This document shows, piece after piece, positions 44,701 to 56,851 of a stretch of 64,000 bases of DNA. Under the pieces are notes generated by a model that was given only the letters and a program-made list of their open reading frames with translations, did no database searches and was not told the origin of the DNA. Source of the DNA: Dastarcus helophoroides. Its lineage: Eukaryota; Arthropoda; Insecta; Coleoptera; Bothrideridae. Both the position numbers and the translations under genes were made by a program. The DNA lies in NCBI GenBank assembly GCA_028583605.1, contig CM053336.1, positions 25,219,004-25,283,003 on the forward strand, given 5' to 3'. Numbering within the stretch: the first letter of the stretch is position 1; every line of letters starts with the position of its first letter.

Positions 44701-45388
44701 TAGAAAGTAAAGAAAGTGTTAATACATTATTTTTATGAAATATCAACATATAATAAGTTAAAGGTGAAAAAATAAATGTTTTGATTCGCAATCTAATAAT
44801 GAACAAATCCATGGGATTCTCCAAGGGTCATAAAAAAGGGGTGTTACGTTATTTCACTGTTAATGCAAAATATATGTCAAAATAATCATTATAGAAATAA
44901 AATTGAAAACATATGTTGTGTTTTACTTTCCATAACAGTGTACAGAAAAAAATTAACTCAAGGGGTAAATCACCCCTTTCAAGGATTTTTTTTGCAAAAC
45001 CACTAGACAGGTCAATTTTATTTTTTAGTGTTCGTAATAAAATTGTTGAATTTGATGAAATTCAGTAGTTCAAAAGTTGATATATAAGAAAAAAAATGAA
45101 ACTCACCCCCATAAAAGTTAGGAGTAGCAGCTTTTTAATATAACCAATATGTCCTTAGGAGCGCTTTTTTATGAGAAATAACATAGCGTTTGTTTCATCA
45201 AAAAATTCCAATTAATTCTTGAGTTATTAAAGAAAAACTGTTTTTTGGGGTTAACTTTAAGGGGTGGTTTTACCACTTAAATCGCCGAGTTGACATCTTA
45301 AAAAAATACGTGTCCAATATTTTGTTATGTACTATAACATATCACAAAATTAAAAAAATCGGTGGGGTACACCTCGGGTACTTTCCTT
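41796..45388. mobile_element. Large foldback element, 3.6 kb, arms made of tandem units
   Basis: The arms are 41796-43264 and 43935-45388 (about 1.46 kb each), inverted, with a 670-base spacer. Both ends are AAGGAAAGTACCCGAGGTGT. Inside each arm a unit of about 590 bases is repeated; for example GATGCTAA then GATTTAAGTGGTGAA at 41888 recurs at 42478, and matching inverted copies lie on the right. Flanks read CTTAC on the left and CTTAG on the right, a possible imperfect 5-bp target duplication. No transposase frame is seen. Confidence 0.85.
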
Positions 45389-46836
45389 CTTAGTGACGTC
45401 GACCCTTGTGTTATCCGATACCCCTTGAAATTCGCCACGACAATTATCTATGTATCTTCGAAGTAGTAAATAATAATAATTACATAAAATATGTGTTGAT
45501 TTACAGCAAAAGGTATTACGTTTAGTTTTTATTTTTTTATAACTGATTAAACTAATTAAAATGTCGTTAAAGCTGACTGTGTTGAAAAAGTTTGCAGATA
45601 TGTCTTACACCACATGAATTTTATGGCCTTTTACAGTTTGTTTGAACCCCCCTGGTTGGATATGTAGTACATTTCAGAAATTTGTCATTCCGACAACTGG
45701 TTCCACGTGTCCTAGATATTCTGTCATCCCCTGTCATCCCTATTTTTTCCAAGTTTAAGAATCATTTTATTGACACTGAATGTGCCTCACCTATTTTTCT
45801 TTCCTTTTTGAAAGGCAACGTTACAATGAATAGACCACAGGTTGCTCGTAAGTAGTAATTGTCTTGAAAGTGTTATTCCTGGCCTTTTCTTCTTGGGATA
45901 AAAGTATTTTGTTTTCAGTTACCTCTTGATCCTAACATTTATTGCCCCGGTCATGTAATTGTACTTCCTGACAAGAATTTATGGTCTTTGAATTGCATGT
46001 CATATGTTTGTTTCTTTGAATGGACTTTTAAATGACCAGCTGCATTCAACCCAATTTGGTTTCTTGAAAATGAAGTTAATTTTTTCTGATTTCAATGGAA
46101 TTTCTAATTACCCCCAAAATAAACTTGTTACAATTAATAAACCTATTTAGATAATTTCGCATTGAAATCAGGATCATCGAAAAAAACATTAGAGGGCAGT
46201 TGAATGGCAAATTTATCAATCTTAAAAATTGAGGTTGCTTCTTTGATTTTGTTTATCATATTCCAGATCACACGTGAATTCGTTTAGATGTGATTTTATT
46301 CATATATTACTTTACTTCAAACTCTTTTAAAGAAAATTACAAGTTTTTAACTAATGCTGAAGTAATGATGTTCGCTTGACATCCTGGATTTAACAATGCT
46401 GGACATTGTTTAAAATTACTGCACCTATTTCTAATTAAAACTAGAGCTGTACTGGCTGTACTGATTTCCATTTTCGCTTTGCATAATCGTTTAATTTTTC
46501 CGCTACTATGGCAATAATAAATAAAATGAATTCCCTTTTTTGTCGAAAGCTCTAAAATCTTTATTACAGTTAATTAGTTGTCTTAGACGGTGTTGTGTGG
46601 TTCTTGTGAATTAAAAAATGTTTAGGACGGTTGTGACCTATTCTTTTATTTTAAAACGGTCTTGCAGCAACTCTATTGTATAATTAATTAATAATAATGA
46701 TTAGCTGATAATGACAATGATTCAATAACGTCACTTGAATCTCCTTCTACAGAATCGCAAAGATAATGAAATTTCTTAATATCAAAAATACGCTTGTCGT
46801 AATGAACTGATCACTTAAATAAATCTAAAAACAAAA
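45389..46836. other. No gene seen
   Basis: AT-rich unassigned sequence leading up to the candidate exon at 46837. Confidence 0.4.
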
Positions 46837-46911
46837 ATGGGAAGCGATGAGGGCTTTAAATTAGCAACAGATATGGTATTTAACTATCTCGAGCCGTTTA
46901 ATAATGACGGA
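46837..46911 (+). CDS. Possible first coding exon of an unnamed gene
   Basis: ATG with an AAAA context opens 25 codons (starting MGSDEGFKLATDMVFNYLEP) and reaches a good donor, GGA then GTGAGT, in phase 0. Read without splicing, the frame goes on to about 46976. The peptide looks protein-like, not like low-complexity AT text, and is predicted helical. I do not recognise it and found no following exon. Confidence 0.35.
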
Positions 46912-46976
46912 GTGAGTCTGATTGAATTAGTAAATTTCAATTTATGTCAGTTAAAATTTTATCGGATGTTCAAATG

Positions 46977-48558
46977 AAAAAGTCATCAAGTGTGCTCTAA
47001 GTTTTTTAGAAAAGAACGTAGCGAACCCGGCATTCGATTACTTGTTGATTATTTTGGTTGATCCGTCAAGGGTCATTTTGACGTCTTATTTATCCAGAAA
47101 GGTTAAAATTTTCTAACCTAAAGAAAATCGTCTAGAAATCTATTTTACTCTTATTTTTACTCTTCTTTACAAAATTATGCGTTTATGCTTTCAAAATAAT
47201 TATAAACACAAATTTTGGACTATTCCGAAATTTAATAATGTTTTTCCACAATTTCCAATTTTTTAAATTTTTACATTAAACTTGCAATTTTTGTGTTTTT
47301 TCTTAAAACTTCGGTTTCCAAACGGATTCAAAATTTGAACATCAGTCTTGCGAGTCTAATCCAAGATATTGCATTAAAAAAATAAATATAGAGTATTTTC
47401 TTGAAATTATGACTTTTTCACAAAATGCCTCAACCTTTCAAAGTGTCATTTATTTTTCTTGAACTATCAATAAATATTTACGGGTTGCCTAAAATTTTCA
47501 TGTTAAAGAATAAATTCTAAATATTTATACAGATTTTGACTTATTTTTGAAATTTTGACCTAAAAAATTTTTTAAATTGTAAATATATAAACTCATAAAC
47601 TCAAAATTTTGTATCGAAATTTTGTAATGTCAACTTTTTTTTTTGAAATTTAAGATCCCCTTTTTTATTAAATCATGAGTGGTGGGTTTCTTCAAATTTT
47701 CAAATCCCAAAATTCAAACTTTACTTTCTACTCTTATTTCCAACACCAATTTAACTAGTGTTAAAGCTTTGGTTTTTTATTTTTAAGGTTTTAAATTTAA
47801 TCTAGATTCTTTTTCTAAGAACACAAGCCATTTATTTAAAATCTTGACTTTAAATGAAATATTTTAATTTTTTTCAAATGATTTTGATTTAGTTGCAAAG
47901 TTTTATCTTTAACCTCAAAATGATGACATATGTTTTAAAATGTTAGAACATTATGAATTTTTTGAAATCCTGGAATATTTTCCTAAAATTGTCTATTTTT
48001 TTTACTGTTTTTCTCGCAACTTTTCTGAATTCAAAATCTTGGCCTTATTTAGGTTTTTTTTTTATTTTCGACCTTAATATCGAAGTATTCGGCTTGAGAT
48101 TTCGAGTGAAAACTTGAATATTCAAATATTTTTCTTTCGACTTTTTTCTATTTTTAAGGTATTTCTCCAATGTTTATCTCTTCTAAATTTACACTTGGAC
48201 AATTTTCTTCTAAAAGATTATTTTTTAAATTGAAATATACTCGTATAACCAAATAGACTACGAAATAATTTAAATCAAAATAATATTAAGGCATCTATGC
48301 GCATGGCTCTTAAAAGAAATATTTTAGTACAAAGCGAAAACAATGAAATATTAAAATATATTTGATCTACAAGCAAAAATTTGTCAACTTTACTGTACAT
48401 TTATTTGAGACCTTAAAATTATAAGTGCAGATATTTTACCATATTCGTTTACTGAGTACTTCAAGGTTTTCAATACAGTACGTGAATTGGATTTAGGGTT
48501 AGAGTTTACAGCATAATAATGGAATTATAACCCCTCAGTTAAGGACTGCTGACTTTGG
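46977..48558. other. No gene seen; decayed AT-rich repeat text
   Basis: Between about 47100 and 48250 the sequence drifts towards the TTTTGAAATTTTGAC vocabulary of the large arrays, but without tandem order. Confidence 0.4.
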
Positions 48559-48755
48559 TAGCCCGTGTAAACTTCAGAACCTTTAAGTTTGCGCATCTTT
48601 ACATGCTCACGATACCGCCTATTGTGTTCAGTTTTTATTAGCGGTGTTTTCGTACTTAACTAACTAGATTCTCTATTTTCAATCTCTCGTAAACGTTTTT
48701 TACGCTCTCGATATGTCTTACACTTTTCGCTATTTTTCAAACTTTTAATATTTAA
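48559..48755 (-). pseudogene. Fragment of a basic protein with repeated R-Y-R-E motifs
   Basis: The minus strand reads EKCKTYRERKKRLREIENRE, a stop, then KTEHNRRYREHVKMRKLKGS and EVYTGY. Two copies of an (S/T)E..(K)..YRE(R/H).K.R block in series are typical of the basic N-terminal regions of some transposon-linked insect proteins. An in-frame TAG splits the two blocks, so it is a remnant. Confidence 0.4.
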
Positions 48756-49011
48756 AGCTGATAGCCTTATCCAATGAGACGTCACTGGATTAAACGAATA
48801 TGGTGCACTGCGGTGAACTGTAAACTTAACATTCTGCCATAGTTTTCACGCCGGCCTCTCAACACCGAGAGCGCTCGACTGGCGAGTATGTCAGAACGAG
48901 CGACACCGCATACTCTCAAGCTTGAACGAAAACCCGAAACTTCACCCCATATCTCAACATAAACATTTCCAATGTTAAAATATCGCAACTGTATTAGTTA
49001 AAGCACTATCT

Positions 49012-49085
49012 TGGAGCGTCCGATATCGCAACCTTTTGCTACGAGAGGAAAATCGTATCGTTATCGCCTAGTGTGCAAACGTTCT
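49012..49085 (-). repeat. Copy (b) of the 75-bp repeat family, inverted
   Basis: Inverted relative to 41340 and 49611; contains TATCGCCTAGTGTGCAAACG. Its outer AGAACG end faces copy (c) across 525 bases. Confidence 0.75.
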
Positions 49086-49610
49086 AACATTACAAGGCCA
49101 GAGCATATTGCCTGCTGGATCGCAACAAGTTTGTTCTGCTGCATTTATTCGAATCTGATTACAATAATGATACTCTATAAAATTTAAGTGTCCGAATGTT
49201 AATTTACTTCCAAGCTTTTATTCAAGAACACCCTTATGACTAATTTTCGTTGGGATACTCTATATAAATATTAATAGAGATAATAATGTTAAATTACCGC
49301 ACCTTATAAAATTGATTTATGATCCCTCAGGGGTTATTTATCATATAAAAATTTAATGCCACACAAAATTACTAAGTCTATTAAATGCACTTCACGCGCA
49401 TTTCTTTACAATTGGTAATGATATTGCTATATTCCATTACTTGATTAAATTGAAATTATCATGCATTAAATGCGTTTTGCTTATCTCTTCGTGGCGTTTG
49501 CTAACGTCCATCTTTTCACATTAAATCCCATAATAAGAAATGATTTTAGCGATATTGAGCACCTGTTGAAAGATAGGAGAAAGATACTAATAATCGAATA
49601 AGGGACTACT
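49086..49610. other. Spacer between two 75-bp repeats, no gene seen
   Basis: Unique-looking sequence enclosed by inverted repeat copies (b) and (c). Confidence 0.4.
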
Positions 49611-49687
49611 AGAGCGTTTGCACACTACGCGATAACGTATATGATTTATGGCTTGCAGTAAATCGCTGCGATATCGGATGTTCCAAA
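49611..49687 (+). repeat. Copy (c) of the 75-bp repeat family
   Basis: AGAGCGTTTGCACACTACGC at its start and GATATCGGATGTTCC at its end. Direct relative to 41340. Confidence 0.75.
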
Positions 49688-50154
49688 AACTCACTCAGTT
49701 ATTGGTTTTGGTAATCTTCATAAATTCTTATCAATTATCTGAAAGTCATTGCAACGTGGCTTATCAAAGTTGTGAAAAGGAAAATGGTTCAAGAAAAGGA
49801 AGTGACTATTTTTTGAAGTTATAAGTAGTTGTTACTTTTTCTATATAAATGTTATTAACTAATGTAAACAATAAAATAACCATAAATACTCACAAAATGC
49901 AAAGTTATCTTTGCATCTTGTATATAAATATATTTTTATGTAAGATTGAGTATCTACATAAACCACATTTGGTCCTAATTCAAATAATCCACATTTAATT
50001 ACACTTTTATACTCACCAAACGTGTTCATAAAATTATCAATTATTTTGCTTCAATTTGATATGATATATTTCTTTGAAAATAAGAAAAAACTTAACACGT
50101 TATTAAATTTATTATTTATGAAACAAATACATTTATTACTAGTAATATGGTAAT

Positions 50155-51064
50155 TCATTCATCATCATTTTTCTCAGCTGAAAGAAATCATAATTAAAAA
50201 TATTATTTGTAAATTTTAGTAACAAACAAACCTTCTAGTCCTCTCATTTTCCGTCCACCATCCCTATCTCCTGCAGTAGCTAATCCTGTGCTAATAAACT
50301 GGCATATTTCCAAATCCGTATAATTAAAATTGACTTTAACCGCTTCTAAAAAAACAAATGTATGAGATCATGAAATGATGTTTTAAAGCAAAAATTATTA
50401 ATATTACCTATAACAGCTTTAAATAAATTTAATTGGGAGAATTTTTTTTCCTTTTTTTCCACGGGACCAATATTGCAGGCTCAGTTCGCGACCCATCAAC
50501 TTCCTCATTACTAAAAGCACATTCTTCCGCGCAGTTATACCACCAACATGAGAAAGGATGTTTACCTGAAGTGTTATAAACAGGAATTATTGGAGTCCTT
50601 GTATTTTTCAAATCATAATACCTTACCAGTTCTTGAAAATCTTCATTAGTTGAATCTCCAATTTTCTCTTCTAATTCATCTACTGTGTAGTTAGGGGTAA
50701 ATCAAAATTGGAAAAACTTGTGCAAATTTATTCTAATTCTGGCTTAAGCTATCTAACTTGATATTTATTTGGGTTATGTCGTTTTTCATTCATCTGATAA
50801 TAAAATATTTTTGGGAAATTTTTAGATGATTGTTTAGCCTTGACTATATGTAGAAGGAGCTGCTAAAGTTTCATCATCAGATGCTTCACTTACTTGTCTT
50901 TCATAATTCTCTTCATCATCAAGTTCCTCTTGATCGACATCGTTTTCTGACAAATTCGATGTATACATTGCCTTTTCAGTGAGCTCACGAGTCTGACACA
51001 GCTCATATACTGTTTTACAAGGGGCAGCCCACTCATCAAATTCAATGTCACATATTGGTTTCAT
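50155..51064 (-). pseudogene. DUF4806-like gene, exons in order, frame broken
   Basis: From the right: an exon starting at ATG 51064 with LTEKAMYTSNLSENDVDQEE and an acidic tail; a segment near 50700-50408 with TVDELEEKIGDSTNEDFQEL and then KKFSQLNLFKAVI; exon 50232-50345 with EAVKVNFNYTDLEICQFIST and GDRDGGRKM; and exon 50155-50177 with the stop. The last two introns are clean GT-AG and in phase. The pattern (TSDL-like segment, 'TVEELEEFE'-like start, then KLKLCKVIIEAVR.NF-like helix) is that of insect DUF4806 proteins, often linked to mobile DNA. A run of 7 A, GG, 8 A at about 50444-50460 shifts the frame, and the 50700-50830 joint is disturbed. Confidence 0.5.
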
Positions 51065-52697
51065 ACAATTATTCCTTATTTTATTAATCTATTTTAACTG
51101 TACTTTCTTGGGCCACAAATACATGTTCTTTTGTGAATTTATTGCCCAAGAAGTGGGCAGATATTCACAAGTATTGAGTTTTTAAAGATTACTATATTCC
51201 AGCTTGACATTACATAATGATTTAAGTTAATATAAAAGTAGTGGATTTTTAAACAAAATAGCTACAACAAAAGAAGTCATTTATTTTTTTTTGTAAATTA
51301 CATAAAAGTACATATCAATTTAGTTTCAGATACCTGAGATTTCTCTTATGAAATAAGTCTCTAATCTAAACGCATCCGGTAAAAACTATTGAAATTAATA
51401 AACTCGATTGTTTTGTTTAAGAAATAAATTTAAATTTTCGCGGGCGCGTACAATCCCCAACATGGCAGAAGGTCAACGATCTTAGCTACTTCAAGGTCAA
51501 AGGTACTAACGCTTTTTGTCATTACTGTATGCTTAAGCTAATATCTATTCTGTGGTAATACCTATCGTACAAAAACTGTAGAGTTATTTTTCATTAATTT
51601 CGAAATGCAATGGGTATTAAATTTAATGTACTAATTCTAATATACCTGTACATTGGAGAGGTTGTGAATGTAACTTCATATTAAACTTAACGTATTGCAG
51701 GAAACCGCATAAACTTTAGGTTTTTACACGTCATTATAGCTCATTTTATAATTAAACACAGTACTTACCATTTATGTGTATACTCGGAACCAACGACTAA
51801 CACCTCTCACTATTCTCGGCCTCACTACGGGGATGATTAGCAATGCGCAAGCGTTAGATATCGAATGTACACGAAAACATCCGAGTGTATCCGTCAAATG
51901 CAGAGGTTGAAAGTGTGGGAAAATTGTTTGGGTTCTTCGCGCGTCGGAATTCGAATTGACGGTTGCGCCAAACTCACCAGCCCCGTGGACTTTACCCTTT
52001 TCTGATGGTGACAGTTTTCGGTTACGGAGAGAATCAGAGACTAAATAGACTGAACGTTTCAATGTTGTCTCATGTGTACAGTTGAAGCTAAAATCCGGGG
52101 AAGTGGGGAGGTGCATTCCACTACTCTTTGATATGGTCGGATTAAGTAAAATTTATAAATACGAAACTTGCCGCGTAATGGTTCTAACGATTTAGATGAA
52201 ACTTTAGAATTAGGGGCTTTTGGACCAATAGGATAATTTTTATAAGTGCTTTTTGATAAAAGTTCAGGAGAACTATTTTCAAAGACATCTTGGTTTATTA
52301 GTAAAATAATTTTCTTTCAATACGCGACACCTGTGTACAATATTGTCAAGCCGGTGCTGTAAATACGTCATGATTGCAGTGAAATGGCACGCCGATAATT
52401 GAATATTTATATATTTTATTTTTACCTACCCAAAGAATGAAACTCTTGATTTTCCTTCACTAATGTGTTCACTGAGGTTTCAACAATGATCCACAATACA
52501 CTTCGCCATATTTACAGCCCATTTTCTTTAAAAAAAACCGATGTTATCTTCGCAAAGGTCTGTCAAATAATAAGAGGGCATTGCGAGCTAGATGGAGCTA
52601 GGCTTTAGCCAGGCTTTCAACTGGCTTCACTGCTTACCGTGTTAGGTTCAGTCACGGGGGTTCTACTTTGGCACGAAATTCAAATATACTGTTTGTA
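51065..52697. other. Unassigned, with a less AT-rich part
   Basis: About 51440-51500 (TTCGCGGGCGCG) and 51770-52130 are richer in G+C and CG than the surroundings and could be a promoter region for the minus-strand gene at 51064, but no TSS motif decides it. The long minus frame at 51772-52116 shows no protein-like character. Confidence 0.35.
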
Positions 52698-54108
52698 GCG
52701 CCCTCCCACGCAGTAACCGGAACTACCGCCCATTTATACATATATATGTAAATTAAATATATGTGTATAGTTCCTAAATTTGTGTGCGGTGGCGCCTGAG
52801 AACGTAAACAAATTTAACTGTCGTTGGATTTGGATGGAATGGAGGACGAAAACATCAGTCATCTTCGAGCAAAATTTTAAATAGTGTTGAAAATAAGGTA
52901 AGTGATCTCTGCGAGGATTACTGGTAAGTAAAAAATGTTATTTATTTGTAGAAATGAAGTATCAATCGGAATGACATCCCCGACTTCGGGAAAAAACTGC
53001 TGAATCCCAAACTGCCGGAATGTTTATAGAAATGGCGACAATAAACAGTTTTGTGATTAGCAAAAGCAAAATAAGAAAAAGGTAACATTTTAAAAAACAA
53101 GATTTAATGTAATCCAAATATGCACTGTTTGCACATTAACAAAGTTAATGATGCTAAAATTCACTTCTAACGTTTTGTAAAATATCTGTAGGAATTTGTG
53201 GGATCGTTTGCTTAATAATATGTCGGAGACTATTATATATGATACTTTCTTTCTAATGAGAATATTATTATTACTACTTTACAGTGAAAATACAGTGATA
53301 AATAAATGTATCCAAAATATCTTATTAGTGCCCGAACAAATGCCTCCAGATATTTGAAAAAATGTTAGAAATTTTATTGTCACTATGGACTTTGTCAACA
53401 TGCAAATGGAGCATACATGGACCTCGTTAACATTAAAAGCTACTTTTTTTTTATTTTTGTCTTTGATTAGATATTCAACCAAGGGATTTAAGATATTTCA
53501 TTTGAAAAAAAAAGAATTGAGGTTTTTTCTGACCTCCTGTAGTGAGCAAAATGCAAAATCGATCTGTTTCGGCAGGCACATCCCCTCGTAGTAAGAAAAT
53601 TGTACCCTAAAAGGTGTCAAACTTTCAACAAAAATCAACCAGATATTATGTTGAAAAACTTTTCGCTGCTTTACTTGATTTATTTTAGTTAAATTCACTA
53701 TCCAGTATATTATAGGTCATCTGTATCAATATTTAACTTCTAGAGAAATCTTGAAGCAGTTGAACTGATAAATATATTTTAAAATTATTACAAATATTTA
53801 AATATGAACTTATATACATGTATGAATATACATATTTAATAAAAATATTTAAGGTTAAAATGACAGTTTATTTTTTTACACCTCATACTTGAAATTGTTT
53901 TGAAATTTCCATTCACGTTGGTCACTTTTGTTTAATCTTTAAAAACAGTAGTGCAATCCAACTGAATGGACATTTCAAAACAGTTTAAAATTAATTTTGG
54001 ATTTAAATTTATAAGTCGGTAATACAGGGTAACTGTAACGTGGCTACAGTCGATAATACAGGTTCCTAATTTTATGGTAATAGTTCCGGTCCCTGCGTGG
54101 GATGGCCG
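52698..54108. mobile_element. Possible DNA element with 33-bp inverted ends
   Basis: The left segment 52698-52730 and the inverted right segment 54076-54108 agree at 24 of 33 bases, with core TCCCACGCAG..ACCGGAACTA. The 1.4 kb between has no recognised protein. A good splice-donor-like AAG GTAAGTG lies near 52900. Confidence 0.45.
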
Positions 54109-54837
54109 TTTTCAAAATAAAAAGCACAGAGTTGACACTCTTAACCTTTCTCTATGGGTTCAGTCTATTTAGTCTCTGGAGAGAATGTTAGAATTGAAAG
54201 CTGGCAATGTAGACAATGATAGAGTAGTAAATATAAAAATATATGCGTTTATTGCAATAATTTAGTTTACCACACTATGCGACGCGACGATTCCACAAGT
54301 CTACTATTGTTTCAATAACGGTTTTAAGTTACACATGTATGGAATTTAAATACTTGGGCAGTAATTACTTATATGTATGTACATTTTCGTTTAGAAATTG
54401 AATTATAGGGATGATTGTTAATTTGTGTAGAAAATATGTTTCAGGAAATAGAAACATCATACTATAAACACATTGATAAATAATGTATTTTTTTAATTTA
54501 TTAAATCAGCGTTTACGCATCTAAAAAAGAAATTCTAAGTGTAGCGTTACAAATTTATGATAATTAATTGATAGATTTCTTTGGTTTATTTGTCAACCGC
54601 GAATAAGTAAATTTAGAACACACTGATGTTTTGTACAATTCATTATCTGCATAATTAATGATCAAGAGCAATATTATTAAAACTGGTTTTGATGACGTCC
54701 AAAATACCGTAAATCTTAGGCCCCTTCCAATAAAATGTTTCCAAAATTACAAATGTGGGCCCTTGTACCCAGAACCCAGTAATTTTGTCGTCCGTTCCCG
54801 GCATTCTCAGCGGTAAATATAATGGTCCTTAGTTAAG
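54109..54837. other. No gene seen
   Basis: AT-rich unassigned sequence. Confidence 0.4.
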
Positions 54838-55115
54838 AAACAATATTGGGATAACACTATATATGCCAACGTTGGACAAACAATATATCTGAGGTATCCC
54901 ACCAATATTATAAACCAATGTTAAAGCAATATTGTAATAACAATCTTGGTCCAATAGAGGTAAAACACAATATTGTTAGAAACAAGAAATGCAATGTTGG
55001 CTGAATATTACTGAACAATATTTTTCAAAACAATATTAAGCCAATATTGGGGATACCATGGGAATACAATTATAATGTACCAATATTAAGCCAATATCAA
55101 AACAACGTTTCGACA
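54838..55115. repeat. Cluster of CAATATTG palindromes
   Basis: More than ten CAATATT or AATATTG words, several full CAATATTG or CCAATATTGG palindromes, and variants CAATGTTGG/CAACGTTGG fall within 280 bases at irregular spacing. The words run in both orientations because they are self-complementary. Confidence 0.7.
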
Positions 55116-55160
55116 ATCTAATGTGCTCCTTGGGATGATAGATACAAACAATTTTAAATT

Positions 55161-56276
55161 CTAGACCCCCTTAAATTTTTATTTGAAATAAATTTGCGAT
55201 GTACAGGGTGCTACGTATTATCAGAATCAAAGACAACTTTGGTTTTTTAAATAGAACATCCAAATTATTGTTTATTTTTTAAATTTTCCTTAACATGTTA
55301 CACATGTTTTATGTAACATACCTATATTTAAATTCAACGTTTTCCGAAAAATTGACAATTGTAAATCATCAATGTGATCATGATTTTATACTAATAATTA
55401 GGTATCTTCAAGAAATGTTAAATGTAAAAACTTTTTCAAGTCGATTAAATATTTGTTTTAAATAATTTAGCAATATACAGGATATTTTGTTTTTCCAGAG
55501 TCCAAACTTAATTTGATTGGTTCAATAGAACATTTCAATTATTTTTTCATTTTTAAATTTTCCTGAAAATTCTGCATATATTTTATATAACATACCCTAA
55601 ATCTAAATTTAACTGTTTCGGAAATGTTGATAGTTGTAAATTGTCAATGCAATCCTAAGTTTATTTTGATTAAAACTTTAATAAAAAAAATGAAGTAACA
55701 TATAAAGCTGGCGTATTTCATAATATATCAATAATAAAATAAAAAGGGAAAAAAGTGCCCATTTCTTCTATACTAAACGGTTTTAGCGCTATACTTATAG
55801 GCTTCTGTTTTAAGATTAGAAAATGATCGATTTTTTAACTTACAACATTTTTGAAACAGCTGAATCGAAGAATGAGCTATATTATATGAAATACGTAGAG
55901 AATTATCAAAGCAGTTCAAATATAAAAACATAATTCGAATGTTCTATTTAAAAAGCAAAAACTGGTTTGAATTGCGAAACACTCTGTTCTGAACGATTTC
56001 TATAAACTTTCATGTTTAACTTTTCTTATAGATATCTATTATTTATAAAAATTGAAGCTCATATTGGCGACTTGTAACTATCAATATTTCGAAACCAATT
56101 CAATTTACATATAGAAATGTTACATAAAACATATGTGAAATTTTTGGAAGAATTAGAAAATATAAAAATAATTGGGTTGTTCCATTTAAAAAACCAGCGT
56201 TGACTTTGATTCTGGAAAAACGTAAACCTCTGTATATCGCAAACCTATTTCAAATAAAAATTTACGAGGGATCTAG
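55161..56276. mobile_element. Foldback element, 1.1 kb, four subunits
   Basis: Ends are CTAGACCCCCTTAAATTTTT on the left and its inverted relative (…CGAGGGATCTAG) on the right. Inside, one unit of about 250-280 bases, opening TGCGATGTACAGGGTG and holding AGAATCAAAG then TTTTTTAAATAGAACA, occurs at about 55194 and 55469 in direct order. It recurs inverted ending near 55990 and 56240. Each arm is therefore a tandem pair. No coding frame is present. Confidence 0.75.
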
Positions 56277-56569
56277 AAAGTTTTGTAGTCAAAATCTTTT
56301 GTATCTGTCATAATTAGGAAGATCAATAAAGGGTGCATATTTAACCAAAGACCCTAAGGGTATGAGGAATTGTTGATGTCTACTTCTTGAGGGTTAATAT
56401 ATTTCCAAAATAGGTTAGAATTTTATTTTAGATTATCATGTAGATTAGTTAAGCAATTTAAGTAACAAAGATTAATGTCTTTATTTATTTTAGTTTACAA
56501 TTTATTGAATTCGGTTTAATAAGTACCCTTTTATCATCCGGTAATTTGTATTTACGCCAGATATTTTTT

Positions 56570-56745
56570 TTTTATTTTAATATCTTTTATAAAGGAAGCG
56601 TTAAACAAGGGTGGGTATTTTCTTGTGAGTGCGATTGTTTTTGTGACACAAGAATCAATGACGTTATATATGTCTATGCAGAAATTGTCACACGCTACAT
56701 TAACATCCTTAAGAATAATCAATCAACACTACTAAGTTCCTGATA
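56570..56745 (-). pseudogene. LINE endonuclease-RT linker fragment
   Basis: The minus strand reads LSSVD then, after a frame break, LKDVNVACDNFCIDIYNVID, SCVTKTIALTRKYPPLFNAS and FIKDIKIK. This matches the linker between endonuclease and RT of Jockey/RTE-like LINEs, where a helix '..F...IY..ID..VP' is followed by a YPPWF box and 'K...I'. The neighbouring domains are absent. Function is lost. Confidence 0.6.
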
Positions 56746-56814
56746 TAATGAAGCATAGTCTGCCTTACAGAAATTATAAACTGCTTTACAGTTAATTTAC
56801 TTCACCTGAAAAAT

Positions 56815-56851
56815 AAATCGTGCCGTTATCGCGTAGTGTGCAAACACTCTT
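56815..56851 (-). repeat. Copy (d) of the 75-bp repeat family, partial
   Basis: GTTATCGCGTAGTGTGCAAA followed by CACTCT; the inner half of the repeat does not match. Confidence 0.65.

Noticed and set aside
51772..52116. 114-codon minus ORF in a GC-richer stretch
   Set aside because: No protein-like motif, no splice sites and no neighbouring exon to support it.
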